From: Paraphysomonas bandaiensis | Taxonomy: Eukaryota > Chrysophyceae | DNA: 64,000 nucleotides | NCBI GenBank assembly: GCA_965644295.1 | Contig: CBFFRP010000097.1 | Location: 1-64,000 of the forward strand | Direction of reading: 5' to 3' | Shown here: positions 45,074-56,936 of the stretch, piece by piece | How positions within the stretch are numbered: position 1 is the first letter of the stretch | Layout: every line of letters begins with the position of its first letter | The notes under the pieces: model-generated | Databases searched by the model: none | The model's input: the letters and a program-made list of their open reading frames with translations, nothing else | Told to the model about the DNA's origin: nothing | Program-made: the position numbers and the translations under genes

Positions 45074-45974
45074 CGTTACATTTCACTTATTATAAGTTAT
45101 ATATATGGTATATAAGTGTCTGTAAGTTTTGTTTTTGTTGGACATGTGATATATGTTTAGTTGCGAAATTGAGCTGATAGTGTTTGTAATATGTAATATA
45201 TGAGCATTATGGTTATATAGTTAATGATAAATCTGTTTTGTAAGCAAACAAAGTTATAGGTAGTCTTTCATAAATAGATATATAGTAGTTTCTTCCTAAT
45301 TCCTAATACTTGTAAATTTCAAATGAAGAAGGTCGAGTCAGTTTAAGTATTGTGATGTGATCGCTGTAGTGCACCTGTCACCAAAGTCACCAACAACTCA
45401 TATCTTCAACAGAGATGATTTTCTTATATTATTTATTAATACTCCTATTGTTAGAGTTGTCTATTGTCTAGGCAGTGTAAACGTAGAAGTTGCTTGTTAG
45501 TTGTTAGTTGTACTTTAATAACAACTTATACAAGGTATATATTATATATGTATAACGCAATACGCAATGATCAGAGTCAACAAAAAATAAGATATATTAT
45601 CAACCATTACCGGTAGTCCCGTTCAAGGCAATTATAATTGTCATTAACGGCTACCAGGCCCTGAGACATACGTATACCAGTGAGTAAGCGCAATGAACAA
45701 TGAATGGAGGTCTAACTGGTCGTTTATACAAAAAAATACTTTATCAATTCGTTCGATATCATTGAATAAAATTCTTAATAGGACGCATCTCTCTGAATAA
45801 TCCAACTTTTTAAGACTATGAAATTGCTTCGCTACGAACGCTCCAACAAAGTAAACTGGCTCCCTTTCGAGCACAATAGGACTTAAATAACACACACCAT
45901 ACCCACTACCCTAATACAGTTATAACTCTGATATATCCGTGGGTAAGCGATTCTGACAACAGAGAGCAGGTAAT
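45074..45974. other. convergent intergenic region
   Basis: 3' flanks of the winged-helix gene and ABCE1. Contains a fragment of the second hAT-like element (45603-45663). The minus-strand ORF 45644-45895 runs through that fragment and is not trusted. Confidence 0.5.
45603..45663. mobile_element. truncated copy of the 33161-type hAT-like element
   Basis: ACCATTACCGGTAGTCCC, then GGCAATTATAATTGTCATTA, and the right terminus CTACCAGGCCCTG match the right half of the element at 33161-33289. The left terminus is missing. Confidence 0.68.
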
Positions 45975-48934
45975 TTAATCCTCCATAAAGAAGTAATTTC
46001 CTTCTGCCTTCTGCTCACGATCCTTGATGGAATCCAACTTGTTAATTCTGACAAGAAATTTTTCAGTTAGCAGCGGCCAACATGTAGATACACAATTATA
46101 CGTATAATTATAAATTTATCGTGCACATAATTAATTTTACACATTATTAGCCTTTACCTTGGTCTGAAATTAGCGGGATCCCTTCTAAACGTGATGTTCA
46201 GCAGCTCCAAGAAAGTGTTCATACCTTGAATCAAGCCCTACTCGCAGACATATTCAGTTATATTTTTCATAACCAATATTCCACTATGGGCCAGCTATAT
46301 TAACATTCGTGCGCAAACGCAGAGAAATATAAAGCAAATGATACAAGTTACAATACCTGAGGGGAATGAGCTGTGGTCTCAACACCAGGCTCGCCATCGT
46401 ATACGACTACCCTATCGGCCAGATAGGTGGCCATGATAAAGTCGTGCTCCACAACAAAGGCAGTCTTCTTCGAGTGCAAAATAAATCTCTTGATAACCTT
46501 TGATGCAGCAATACGCTGTTCGCTATCGAGGTAGGCAGATGGCTCGTCAATCTACATTCAACTATTATTCGAACAACATATGTTGCACTAAAAATGCTAC
46601 TATGAAAAATTCTACATCATCACTTACCAGGTAGATGTTGGCAGGAGTGCCCAAGGCAAGAACGATAGCTACGCGCTGGAGCTCTCCACCGGATAGATTT
46701 TGTACACCGTTATCCACAATGCTACATATAAGTATAAGAGAAGTGATACATACATTTGCACCACCATATTGAGTATTTCAGTGATTGTGGGACGTAAATT
46801 ACATGTCTATACACTCACTCACCTTTCAATGCTCATAGGTTTCATGACGTCAGATACAAATTGAGGATGGACATAAGCGTCTCTGATTTTTTTGTGAAGA
46901 AGCTGTCGTACAGTGCCTTGAAATTTAGGGGAGATCTTTTGCGGCTTGTAGCTGCCAGTTTACATATCGGTATAATCAGATTTTTTTAAATGCCATAGCT
47001 TTCACGACTTACCTGACATTCAGATGTGGCACGCCACAGGCTAAAGCCTTCTCCGTATCTCCAGATGCTTCCGCCTCGGCCTAACAAATACAAATCAGGG
47101 TAAACTAGAACAAATAGACACTCCTGTAAAATCATTTTCGTCGCAAGGTATTCATTACACATGATATATGAATTACACATAACACATGACATTCACGCTA
47201 CAGAACAATCCAATTGAATGCATGCAATACATTGTATGTCACGCACTTGTTCATCGCTCTTCAGGAGACCCGCGAGCATACGAATGAATGTAGTCTTTCC
47301 TGTACCATTTTCTCCAAGCATAACCACAATTTCAGAATCTGTGAACGATCCCTGTTTTCATGTATTATGAATGAAAAGATATTTACATGTGTAACTTACC
47401 GCCTCGACGTGGAGCTTAAAGACTTGCTGCCCCTGGCGCATAGTTTTGGTCATGGCGGGGTACTGGTACATAGCAGTGCGACCACTTTCAATAGGTTCTG
47501 CGTATATCAAACTGTTAATAGTGATTTGAACATTTCTATATATTATGCATATACTTTTGTACTGTGACGAATCCAAACAAACACACAGTTCTATTATTCA
47601 AATCATATACATGAATAAACATACTGCTTACCATCAGTTTGTGTAGTTAACTTGAAATTCAGCTCCTCATCTCTAAATCTGAGGTTCTCCGTCGGCACAA
47701 ATCCCGCGAGGAAAATGTTGATTCCTTCTCGAACAGAGAAAGGCATCGTAACGACTCCATAAGCAGAAGGGGTACCATAAAGGCAGCAAATGTAGTCTGC
47801 ACAGTAATCAATATGTAAGACCATGTCAACAAAATATACACAACACGCATATCTGTGAAGCAGATGTGGAGGTAAACTGCACCTGAGAGATAGTCAAGAA
47901 CAGCCAAATCGTGTTCAACAACAAGCACAAACTTATTCTGGCTATCGTCACCGCCGACAACTGATCGAATAATGCGAGCAGCCTAGTGATAACATTAGCT
48001 GTGGTGCTCAGCTGCGACCACACATTACTCACCTGCAATCTCTGTTTTACATCCAGGTAAGAAGATGGCTCATCGAACATGTATACATCCGCCGTCTGTA
48101 CAATCACAACCCCAATAGCAAACCTAACGCATATAGATGTTATGAACTTTCAAGAACTATTAAATACAGTAAAGACACATGAAAATGATCAACAACTCCA
48201 CTTATTCAAAAAGTTTAACACGACAAACAGTAAAATAAAAGTTAGAACCCTGAAATATACCTCTGAAGCTCTCCACCACTTAAGTTTTCGACGTTGCGGT
48301 CACTGATGTGATTGAGGTCAAGAGAATCCATAACTGAAGCCATATTGTCTCTCTGGTTCTTTGAGCTCATAATATCACTCAACTTTCCCTTCACAGCTTT
48401 AGGGATATGATCAACATACTGAGGCTTAATGATAGCCTTCAAATTGTCCTCCAGAATGCGTGTAAAGTAGTTCTGAAGCTCGGAACCTCTAAAATGGACC
48501 AATATCTCAGCCCAATCTGGAGGGGCATCATACTTTCCCAGGTTAGGCTTTTGTTTACCAGCAAGAATCTTCAGTGCAGTGGATTTACCAATACCGTTAG
48601 TACCAACAAGTCCAAGAACCTGTCCTGGTCGAGGCATAGGAAGACGATGAAGTTTAAATGAGTTGGGACCATATCTGTGAGTCTGATCTTTTTCAAGACT
48701 TTTAGGGAGGTTAATAATAGAAATCGCTTCAAAGGGACACTTCTTGACACATATACCACACCCGATACAGAGCTCCTCTGATATATACGCGACTTTAGAC
48801 ATGGGTGTCACCTCAATACATAGTTTTCCTAGACGTACTACAGGGCACTGTCGTTTGCATTCTTGATGACATTTCTTTGGCTTACACTTGTCTGTTTTAA
48901 TGATAGCCACACGAGTTAGTTTATCGTCTGCCAT
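45975..48934 (-). CDS. ABCE1: ribosome-recycling ATPase ABCE1 (Rli1)
   Basis: Splits post-termination ribosomes and supports initiation; essential in eukaryotes. Twelve exons: 48934-48261, 48123-48033, 47982-47883, 47796-47632, 47497-47400, 47351-47247, 47080-47013, 46951-46823, 46721-46628, 46551-46357, 46237-46158 and 46047-45975. The product is 623 residues. The N-terminal Fe-S domain has [15 protein letters not shown] and [12 protein letters not shown], eight Cys for two [4Fe-4S] clusters. NBD1 has [17 protein letters not shown] (split by intron 1) and FDEPSSYLD. The hinge reads [20 protein letters not shown]2 has [17 protein letters not shown] and DEPSAYLD. All catalytic residues are intact. 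Introns are 48-166 bp. Cluster supply depends on the mitochondrial route that includes GRX5. Confidence 0.97.
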
Positions 48935-49410
48935 TATTGCTCCACGTAGAAATTAAGTTAAGGTATAAGTGGGCTGCTTGGGGATACAAACAGACGAAAT
49001 GAGTTACAAGTAGGAGGTAAGTGGAAGAATACTGCAGAAATAGATGGTGTGGAATACATGGCGTCCACAGTATTACAAAGAGTATAATATATGGCTAGGA
49101 TATGTTCTGTGGTGTATGTATGTATGTATGTATGTATGTATGTATGTATGTATGTATGTATGTATGTATGTATGTATGTATGTATGTATGTATGTATGTA
49201 TGTATGTATGTATGTATGTATGCATGTATACGAATGTATCGTAGTATTATTGTATGTAGGTACGAAAAAAAATGGGGAGCACTCAAAGTACAGTTCCTGG
49301 AGTACACAGTGTGGCTCTCGTATCTCAGTGATTCAAATTTCAATGTGCTAGAAGTTATATTGACATTCACGTATATCTGAATCTCATATTGGCCCTCTAT
49401 TCTAGCTCCC
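48935..49410. promoter_or_regulatory. shared upstream region, ABCE1 / methyltransferase pair
   Basis: 476 bp between divergent starts, nearly a quarter of which is a (TGTA)n microsatellite (49113-49220). No defined promoter element was recognised. Confidence 0.45.
49113..49220. repeat. (TGTA)n microsatellite, about 108 bp
   Basis: Uninterrupted tetranucleotide array in the ABCE1/methyltransferase intergenic region, complementary in sequence to the (CATA)n array 330 bp downstream. Confidence 0.98.
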
Positions 49411-50258
49411 ATGAAGTCCACTTCAGATCATGATAGTATTAATAAAACTGAAAAAAAAACAAAGAAAAGACTTCAATCGAAGTGTGTGTCAGCTGACAGT
49501 ATGAAGAGAAGACGCATCACTGAACAGCAAATGGTACACTACTAAACATACATACATACATACATACATACATACATACATACATACATACATACATACA
49601 TACATACATACATACATACATACATACATACATACATACATACATACATACATACATACATACATACATACATACATACATACATACATAATCATAATAT
49701 TCATATTAGGGGTTCGGATATGCATGCCGTGGATCCATACCATCTCTGTTAAATGATTTGGAAGAACGTGGAGTGTTGTGTATTGCGGAGGAGACGTTTC
49801 TCGACATAGGGGCTGGTAGTGGGGATATATTACAAGATGTACAGTCAGAGTGTCGACACACATGGGGGGTTGAAATGAATCTTGAGTGGTTTGATAAAAC
49901 TCCTGAGATATGGAAGTCTCGTATAAAGTGGTGTAAACTAGAGGATGTGGATGTAGCAGAGTGCTGTGATATGGCCTCTACAAGTATAGCCTATATGTAT
50001 GATTTATGCTTGAAACGTCTTTCTCGTAGAACTTTGTCATATGAAGAAGACCCTCATTGGGCTATTCAAAATATTCTGTTAGATAGTTCGAAAATGCCTG
50101 CATTGAAGTATTTTATTAGTACATATGAGCAGGAGCATATGCAGAGTCTACATGGCAATCGATGGGTACTTGTGCACAGCAAGAAAATTCCCTGTAGTAC
50201 TGATTGCTACGTGTTTTATGTTTACGAGCGGTGTTCCGTAGACACGAATATGCAATAG
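49411..50258 (+). CDS. SAM-dependent methyltransferase, possibly DOT1-like
   Basis: Two exons, 49411-49533 and 49710-50258, give 223 residues. The first exon is lysine-rich (MKSTSDHDSINKTEKKTKKR..), like a nuclear localisation or DNA-binding leader. Exon 2 opens GFGYACRGSIPSLL, then a helix, then motif I FLDIGAGSGDI and the acidic residue of motif II (HTWGVEMN), the class I SAM-binding fold. The spacing between the GSIPSLL helix and motif I recalls DOT1-type histone H3K79 enzymes, but the usual YGE motif is not evident. The C-terminal half (..CCDMASTSIAYMYDLCLKRL.., ..LHGNRWVLVHSKKIP) continues the Rossmann strands. The intron is 176 bp and mostly a (CATA)n microsatellite. Substrate unproven. 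Confidence 0.75.
49547..49690. repeat. (CATA)n microsatellite inside an intron
   Basis: A 144-bp array starting shortly after the donor (ATG|GTACAC at 49534) and ending 19 bp before the TTAG acceptor at 49709. It makes up over 80 percent of the intron. Confidence 0.97.
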
Positions 50259-51911
50259 CAAAGACTAAGAATGTATTGATATATTTTTGTTTTCTTCATC
50301 TATCACCTATGTCATAGGCATTTGTTTCTCACGTTCTTGAAAATATTTGCACATCTAGAACACGAGGAAGGTTTTTTTGAACTGGCATCAATTAGTTAAT
50401 GTGCAAGTGGGCTATTATCACACCTAATTCACGTCAGGAGTACGAAATAATATACTGTATTAGTAATTTTAGTCTGAATACAAAAACATTTCATACTGCA
50501 CACAACCAGGCTTAGTAACAATTAACTGACAATTAACTGGTGACATTTGACCAATAGTAATAATTGCAATTATTACTCATGAATCTAAGTAATTGCCTTC
50601 AATTCTATTGCTAGATTTTAGAATAACTTTCTGAACTATAATCTCATCCTAAAGATCTGATTTTCACGCAGAAACATCAACATTTCAAGGTGTCTAGGTA
50701 TCATTCGCTTGCTAAAATCAGTCATAACGATTTCAGCTCACAAACATTGGTAGTACTATACGAATGCTTCATGCAACGACATCGTGTTGGCAGTTTGATT
50801 AGTATTTTTTTGCACTTCGGTTGTCATTAAGTACACAGTACACGAATGGCCTCGTCTTCCTCCTCCTCATATTTCTCTTCATCGAGTTCACCTTCGTGTG
50901 CAGTGCGCAGGGACATCTCTGATAGTGGTACCTAACGGGATACACTTACAACGTCATTTACACTACTATACTTGCATATTTCAAAGCAGTTGAATATCTG
51001 CAATCACTTTACATGCTATGTATCTACAACATTCTACTCAAATAAAGTATTCTACTTAAATGGAGTTGATAAATCTAGAGTGCCAGGAGCAATACTATGT
51101 TCCACGAGAATATATAGGTATATATCGTGCAGATTGATAGACAACTAATTAGGCAGGGCTAGTGTTGAGCCGTGATAGTAGGTTCACCACATACGTAATA
51201 CCTTGTGTCTTATCCACTGTCACGTATCAAAACGGACATATTGGTTTATGCGTTTATGCCTTCTCTACCCTTGCACCTTGCAGTGTCTATTCTACACTGA
51301 TAATAACTGTAAAATGATAATTGCTTTTGGTTAAATGTGTCCTTCTTCACGCTCAGTACATCATCCGTGTCGCTCCTGCATACTGTACAACGTACAACTG
51401 TTCTGTGTCTTAAATACATAGACAACCACATAGCACTGATATCTAATTGATATATACGAGTAATGCTGCCAAAGAAATCAATAAAAGGGTACGTTTCACT
51501 TTTGTTGAGTACACAATATAAAAGCACTGAGCACAAAATCTCAAGTGTTGGGACTGGAAGCCCTGAATATCCCATGAAAGAGGAGCGCCACAAAAAAAGT
51601 GGAAGGAAATTCATAAGTATGGGAGTGAGGTGATTTCATAGTCCCCTGACAAAGCTGCTGGGCTATGGAAAGCTACACTATCAATGAGTGACTGACAGTC
51701 CTTTCACAAGTTGTGATTTAAATGATTATATCATTCTTTCTGGAATGCATATTCCGACTCATTACTTAGTTTATATAGAGCACAACAGTCCGCATAATAA
51801 CTACACTCATTTTCCACCACAGGTTTCACTGTTCATGAGTTCTCTATTCTCCGGACGCATTACAAACCTATTACATCCAGTCCCAGTATAATGACTTCCA
51901 GAAGAATTCAA
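50259..51911. other. convergent intergenic region, possible relic exon
   Basis: Contains dispersed repeat B (50921-51050). On the minus strand 50937-50830 could be a terminal exon: an AG acceptor, then an acidic peptide (SEMSLRTAHEGELDEEKYEE..) ending in a stop. No upstream partner exons were found. The ORF 51246-51614 is hydrophobic low-complexity sequence. Confidence 0.35.
50921..51050. repeat. dispersed repeat family B, copy 1
   Basis: Shares with 61957-62090 the ordered blocks GATAGTGGTACCTAACGGG, ACAACGTCATTTACACTACTATACTTG, AGTTGAATATCTG and ATGCTAT. Copies are diverged. Confidence 0.62.
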
Positions 51912-54833
51912 CTAGTCCCACAGTTTGATGAGCCCATCCCATCCACATGTGGCAATCCAACTGGGCTGAAGAGGATGCCATATAGCCCCCATACACGGAC
52001 CACTATCATGCGCTTGAAACTTCCTAAACGGCTGTAGAAACGTAAAGTTAGAGCCCGAACACTATGGTTTCCACCAGTACCTTAGTAGTTTTCCAATCCC
52101 AGACGTGAAGTTTCCCTTGTGCATCCCCAGATATGAGGAACTTTTCATTGGGACTAAAACCGACCTGACATGCATACCCTGAATTGCTGTGGCCTCTGAA
52201 CACCCTCCGACGGAGCTGTTTCACCTAAACATAGACGCCGGGAATGATTCCTCTACCTCAAAGCAATTTTAAAAGTATACCTTTTCCCCACATTGGTATA
52301 CTACTATCGAGTTATCCATTGACTGTCCCGCGAAATGAGTTCCAGACGGTGATAGGGTAACGGAAGGTACACTGCGTGTGAAATATATTATTCTCCTCAC
52401 TGGACAAAAGAAAAAGATATGCCACTACGAAGTGACAGACGTTGAATACAGTATACCCATTTCAAGTGTTTTGTATAAACATCATTCTACATTCAAAGCG
52501 AGCAGTAAAAACCTGTGCATGGTGGGGTCTTGAATATACTTAATAGGAACAGGTATGTCGTATTCCCATACCTATATCATTGTCGCGTCAGTATGTGAAA
52601 GACACAGCAAAGTATATACTTAAGCATTGCAACAAATGACCACATCATTATCTACTCTACAGATAGAGTTAAGTACTTACAAGAATCTTCTTATCATCAG
52701 AAGTAGACACAAATCTCCTGCCCTCATCAAAAAAAGTGATTGTGCTGCAGGGTTGCAAGTGATAGTTGTATTCTTGAACCACTCCCCCCGTCCTAGCATC
52801 CCACTACGATAATATAAATAAGGCATACTGCACGTATAGAGAAATACATAGGAGTAAAACGGACATACGAGTTTGAAAAGCACTACAACATACGACGGAT
52901 CATTGTACCTGGTATATCTTGTTATCGGATGCTGCCGCCAAGAAGATGTTGTTATCATTTGGATAAAATTTGACCTGGTAGGCCATTTTTCTATGCAGGT
53001 TATTAGATCACAGTATTGAGTGACGGATTGCACCAGTACTGCATTCAAATTACAGAAAGAGTTCGCCTACCTATTAGAAAACGTTCCTTTAACTTGACCT
53101 GTCTCAGTGTCCCAAAGCCTACAACGCCGCCAGGTTAAACAGCATGATAAATTCATATGTAACGAGGCCATTAACACATCGCATTTCTCGGTTTAGATGA
53201 AAGCCGCACCTGATGTATCTGTCAAACGCACTACTGAGGAACATCATTCCGTCATTGCTCATATGAATAGACCTGAAAGTATCATCAGAACATGTCATAC
53301 TATTGTACTCACCACACAAATGTGGCTGTGTATGGTGGGGTATCCATAAACATACCGGACGGCTTCATTGTGTCCAATGTATGTCCTCTTCACGTTACGA
53401 TCACCATAAACATCCCATATTTTACACTTTCCGTCCAGAGATGCAGACAATATCAAATGACCTGCGGCGGTTATTACTCAACGGAGCAAAAAACTACAGC
53501 GATATAGCGAATACTATGACAAATATAGTAATTAGACATTTAATACACTGAATCCTACCAGTGCCAGGAAAGAACTCAATCGCTTGAACACCCTTCGTGT
53601 GTCCAGTATATTTTTTAATACACTTTTTGGGGATAAAACACTCGTGGTCACCATCGCCGGGCCGAATACCAGAGGGAGGAGTAACCCATGACCTGCCTTG
53701 GTAGTCGAATAGTTCTCCTCCATGGAACGTACTCTTGGCCTGGTATAATCATTGGTTACAAATTAAGACGTATTAGGATTGACATAGCGGTTTATTCCGT
53801 ACAGTAAATCCCACAAATACCACCTTTAACGATATACAGCATATATATAGTACGTAAACGACAAAGTGTTGGAAAAAATATTGCGGTCAGGTAATATTCC
53901 TACCTCATTGATGTAGGACCCTCTGTTAGGTCTGGGGGGAAGAGTGTAAGAAATTTTCCTCTCGTTAACGCGCTCCCACATTTCTTCCTCCTCATCAGGT
54001 TCCACTATATGCATATTGGCAGGCAACTGAGGCTCCTCGGCTTCAGGTTTCGTATCTTCTGTAACTGTATCTTCAACAACCTCGGGTGTAACTTCTTGGA
54101 CTTCTTCGACATTTTCCTCTTCTGTTTTAGGCTCTGGGGCCCATGGACCATCCAATCCATCCCCAATTTCAGCCGCAGCATCCGCTAATTCCTGCTCACC
54201 TCGCTTCCTTTTCTCCTTTTTGGTCTTCTTCACTGCACATCGCGTGAATTAATAGAACACATACATCGACAAAACATATATTCAGAAGCTATAACATATA
54301 GATTATGCATAAAAACACAATCATATAGATTTCAGTTGTAAATCAACAATTCTTATCTAAACCCTAAAAAAATACGTGCATACAGATCATGTTCAGGGCC
54401 GTGTCGTACCTCTTACGGTCTGAGCAGTGTCGCCATTACTCTGCACATACGCTTCATAATCACCCAACACTGCATTACTACTTGAATCCATCGCAAATCC
54501 ACTTCTCTGATAAGTTTGATACTGCTCGTTGAAGGTCCAGTCCTCTATTGCTGTCTCCTCTATCTGACCCATACCCGCCTGCTTAGCACCAACAGGCGCA
54601 ACATTAAATTTAAATGGATGAGCCGGTCCATTCATTGGTGCCAATACTACATTCGCAGATGGATTATTCATAAGACTTTTCTGGTTGTGTTTAACAAGTT
54701 GAGAAGGTGCTCTCGAGGACACTGAAACTAACGGCGCAGAGCACATAGGGGCATGAATTAACTGAGACTGAGGGATTGTTGATGGGGTAGAATCTGTGTC
54801 CTCATCGCTTCCATAACCACCTATAAGATCCAT
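51912..54833 (-). CDS. CDC40: pre-mRNA splicing factor CDC40 / Prp17
   Basis: Second-step spliceosome WD40 protein. Twelve exons: 54833-54410, 54232-53904, 53739-53559, 53461-53356, 53272-53210, 53118-53071, 52990-52909, 52803-52681, 52571-52513, 52371-52281, 52224-52081 and 52019-51912. The product is 585 residues, near the usual 579 or so. The N-terminal part is disordered with an acidic segment. The propeller follows the family closely: [113 protein letters not shown] and the end [12 protein letters not shown]. The last acceptor has two in-frame choices (at 52020 or a few bases upstream). It fits an intron-rich genome. Divergent from the 2OG oxygenase. Confidence 0.96.
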
Positions 54834-55307
54834 GGTTTGAGATGTGTGTTTATATTGATGGGTGGAGTTAGAGGGGTGTGCTATCTAGTGACTATATATA
54901 TACATACATGCATTTAATATACAGAGTACTCATTCTGTCAATGTACTAAAATACGAACTGTACATAGGTACTCTTTAGTGAAGTACTCTATACTGATGTA
55001 CAACTACAACGTACTCATTTGGTATATCTTGCAACAGTAAAGTACGGTCACTGAGTACCAATATTGCATGAGTACCACACACCACACAGCTGTATGTTGA
55101 GCCATATACACATATACACATATACTTCTGTATTATGTACCAGTATTATCATGGTTCAAGTACAGCAGTACACAGCTTGCATCCATACGAAGTAGTATGT
55201 ATCATGTACGTGTGTATGTATGATGCACAAACAGCATATGGTTACCTTAAAGGACACCACTAAACCCGATATTTGCTTAATTTCTCATTCTTTATACTTG
55301 ATTAGAT
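54834..55307. promoter_or_regulatory. shared upstream region, CDC40 / 2OG oxygenase pair
   Basis: 474 bp between divergent starts. GTACTC or its complement GAGTAC occurs at 54924 (as the palindrome GAGTACTC), 54968, 54983, 55011, 55053 and 55070, together with CTGTACAT and CAGCAGTACAC. This is the densest GTAC cluster in the window. Confidence 0.5.
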
Positions 55308-56831
55308 ATGAGTGTAGCGGCATATACTCGTGTTGTTATTCTATTAGTCCTAGTAGACACATACAGCTGCATGTTAATACATACTGTAGATAGCATACAA
55401 CACATTGGAGCAGATACACATACAGGAAGACTCAGAGAGAATTGGATATTGGTTTCAGATAAATGTAATCTTGATGCTTTGATAGAGGTAGAGCCTTATG
55501 TTAGCGTTGGTGTGATGTCCACAGAAGTGGAGAGTATATGGAACACTGAACAGAATTGCTGTTTTGCTGTGAAATTAGTAATGGGCACATCTGTTAGTAT
55601 GATTGGGACATTGTTGAATCAGTATATCTACAACGAGTGTGTTTATGAAAAATCTGGAACTCAGACTTTCGAAAATTGGATGATGAGAATGTTAAGAGTG
55701 GAAATAACGTGGTATTGTTTCGACAATGAGTTTAGTATGGTGCATATTTACTGGAGAGATGACAACACATACACTCCACCGCATACGTTATATGAGTCTG
55801 GCAGTTATATGGGCACTAAAGTAGTATCCCTACATTGCGACCCTCTCGGTCGCCGAATATATGGTCCTGACTCTGACGATGACGTGGCTATTAGTGGTCA
55901 CGTAGAAGTAGGCCATGTGTTCGATGTATATAGTGATTTAGGGAAATGGTTGGGAAACTACACATTTACACACGATACGGTGGTTGTTGTTGGAGGCTAT
56001 TCTACTATTGGTGATCCCGTTTCACCCGTAGAGCCGACTTCTGTACCTTCAGTGCAAAACATACATGAAACTCTAGTGGACGAGTACAGGACGGTACGAA
56101 ACGTAATGAGGTGGTTTACGGAGACAGGATTCAGTAAAATACAACTGCCTGAGGCTTTATGGTCCTCTATTGACTCTTACTACTTTAATAATCGGAATAG
56201 GACGGTCGTGGAACAATGGGAAGGAGGCAGCATGTTCAACTGGTGGGAAGCTCGTAGTCATTTGGTAGAGATTCCTTTTTCGCTGCGGGAATTGTGGACT
56301 AGTGAAGTACAGGCTTTAGTTAGTGACTGGATTAATAATGATTTCCCCCTTGAAGGCACATCATTGTACGGTATACGACTGTATGAAAACAATTCTCGAC
56401 TGCTGATGCATGGTGACACAATGGCCACGCATGCGTTGTCAGTTATCATAAATGTAGATCAGCAGGACTTACTCGAACCGTGGCCTTTACAGATTGTTGA
56501 TCATTCCGGTATGGTTCATGAGGTTGACTTGCAGCCGGGTGAGCTACTATTTTATGAGTCAGCTAAGTGTCTGCATGGTCGGATGAAACCGTTGCGAGGT
56601 CGTTTACATGCAGGTTTGTTCATACACTATCGGCCCATCGGCGACCCGATGTGGTACACGCGTGACTACCTATCACCACGGAAGATGTCTGCTGACAACA
56701 GTAATGGAGATGAATCTGTCGCACGTAGTGACATGGTATGCCTGGAAGCTACATGTGAAACAGATGAAACCTATTTGAAGTGTGCGGATGATGTGTTTTC
56801 ATTGTGGAAATCGTTCGGTGAAAGTGCATAG
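55308..56831 (+). CDS. secreted or ER 2-oxoglutarate/Fe(II) oxygenase, prolyl-4-hydroxylase-like
   Basis: Hydroxylates a protein or peptide using O2 and 2-oxoglutarate. Single exon, 507 residues. The N-terminus (MSVAAYTRVVILLVLVDTYSCML) is a signal peptide or anchor. Residues 30-240 have no recognised fold and contain Cys and N-glycosylation-like NXT/S sites. The double-stranded beta-helix domain spans about 330-450: LYGIRLYENNSRLLMHGDTM with iron ligands His368 and Asp370, then LSVIINVDQ, LQPGELLFYESAKCLHGR with the distal iron ligand His423, and basic residues (MKPLRGRLHAGLF) for 2-oxoglutarate binding. The acidic C-terminal 60 residues have several Cys. It resembles collagen-type P4H catalytic domains; the substrate cannot be told. 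Confidence 0.87.
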   Translation: MSVAAYTRVVILLVLVDTYSCMLIHTVDSIQHIGADTHTGRLRENWILVSDKCNLDALIEVEPYVSVGVMSTEVESIWNTEQNCCFAVKLVMGTSVSMIGTLLNQYIYNECVYEKSGTQTFENWMMRMLRVEITWYCFDNEFSMVHIYWRDDNTYTPPHTLYESGSYMGTKVVSLHCDPLGRRIYGPDSDDDVAISGHVEVGHVFDVYSDLGKWLGNYTFTHDTVVVVGGYSTIGDPVSPVEPTSVPSVQNIHETLVDEYRTVRNVMRWFTETGFSKIQLPEALWSSIDSYYFNNRNRTVVEQWEGGSMFNWWEARSHLVEIPFSLRELWTSEVQALVSDWINNDFPLEGTSLYGIRLYENNSRLLMHGDTMATHALSVIINVDQQDLLEPWPLQIVDHSGMVHEVDLQPGELLFYESAKCLHGRMKPLRGRLHAGLFIHYRPIGDPMWYTRDYLSPRKMSADNSNGDESVARSDMVCLEATCETDETYLKCADDVFSLWKSFGESA

Positions 56832-56936
56832 AAAAAATGTAAACTTTGTACATTTTATGCTTTATGATATTTTTTCGATTTTTAGAGTTGATTATAGTTT
56901 CTGCCTGACTTAATGCAGAAACAAGAGTATAGGAAG

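Noticed and set aside
45644-45895. Minus-strand 83-codon frame
   Set aside because: It runs into a truncated hAT-like element and shows no family similarity.
49044-49421. Frames with Cys-Met-Tyr-Val or His-Thr-Tyr-Ile repeats
   Set aside because: Caused by the (TGTA)n array in the ABCE1/methyltransferase spacer.
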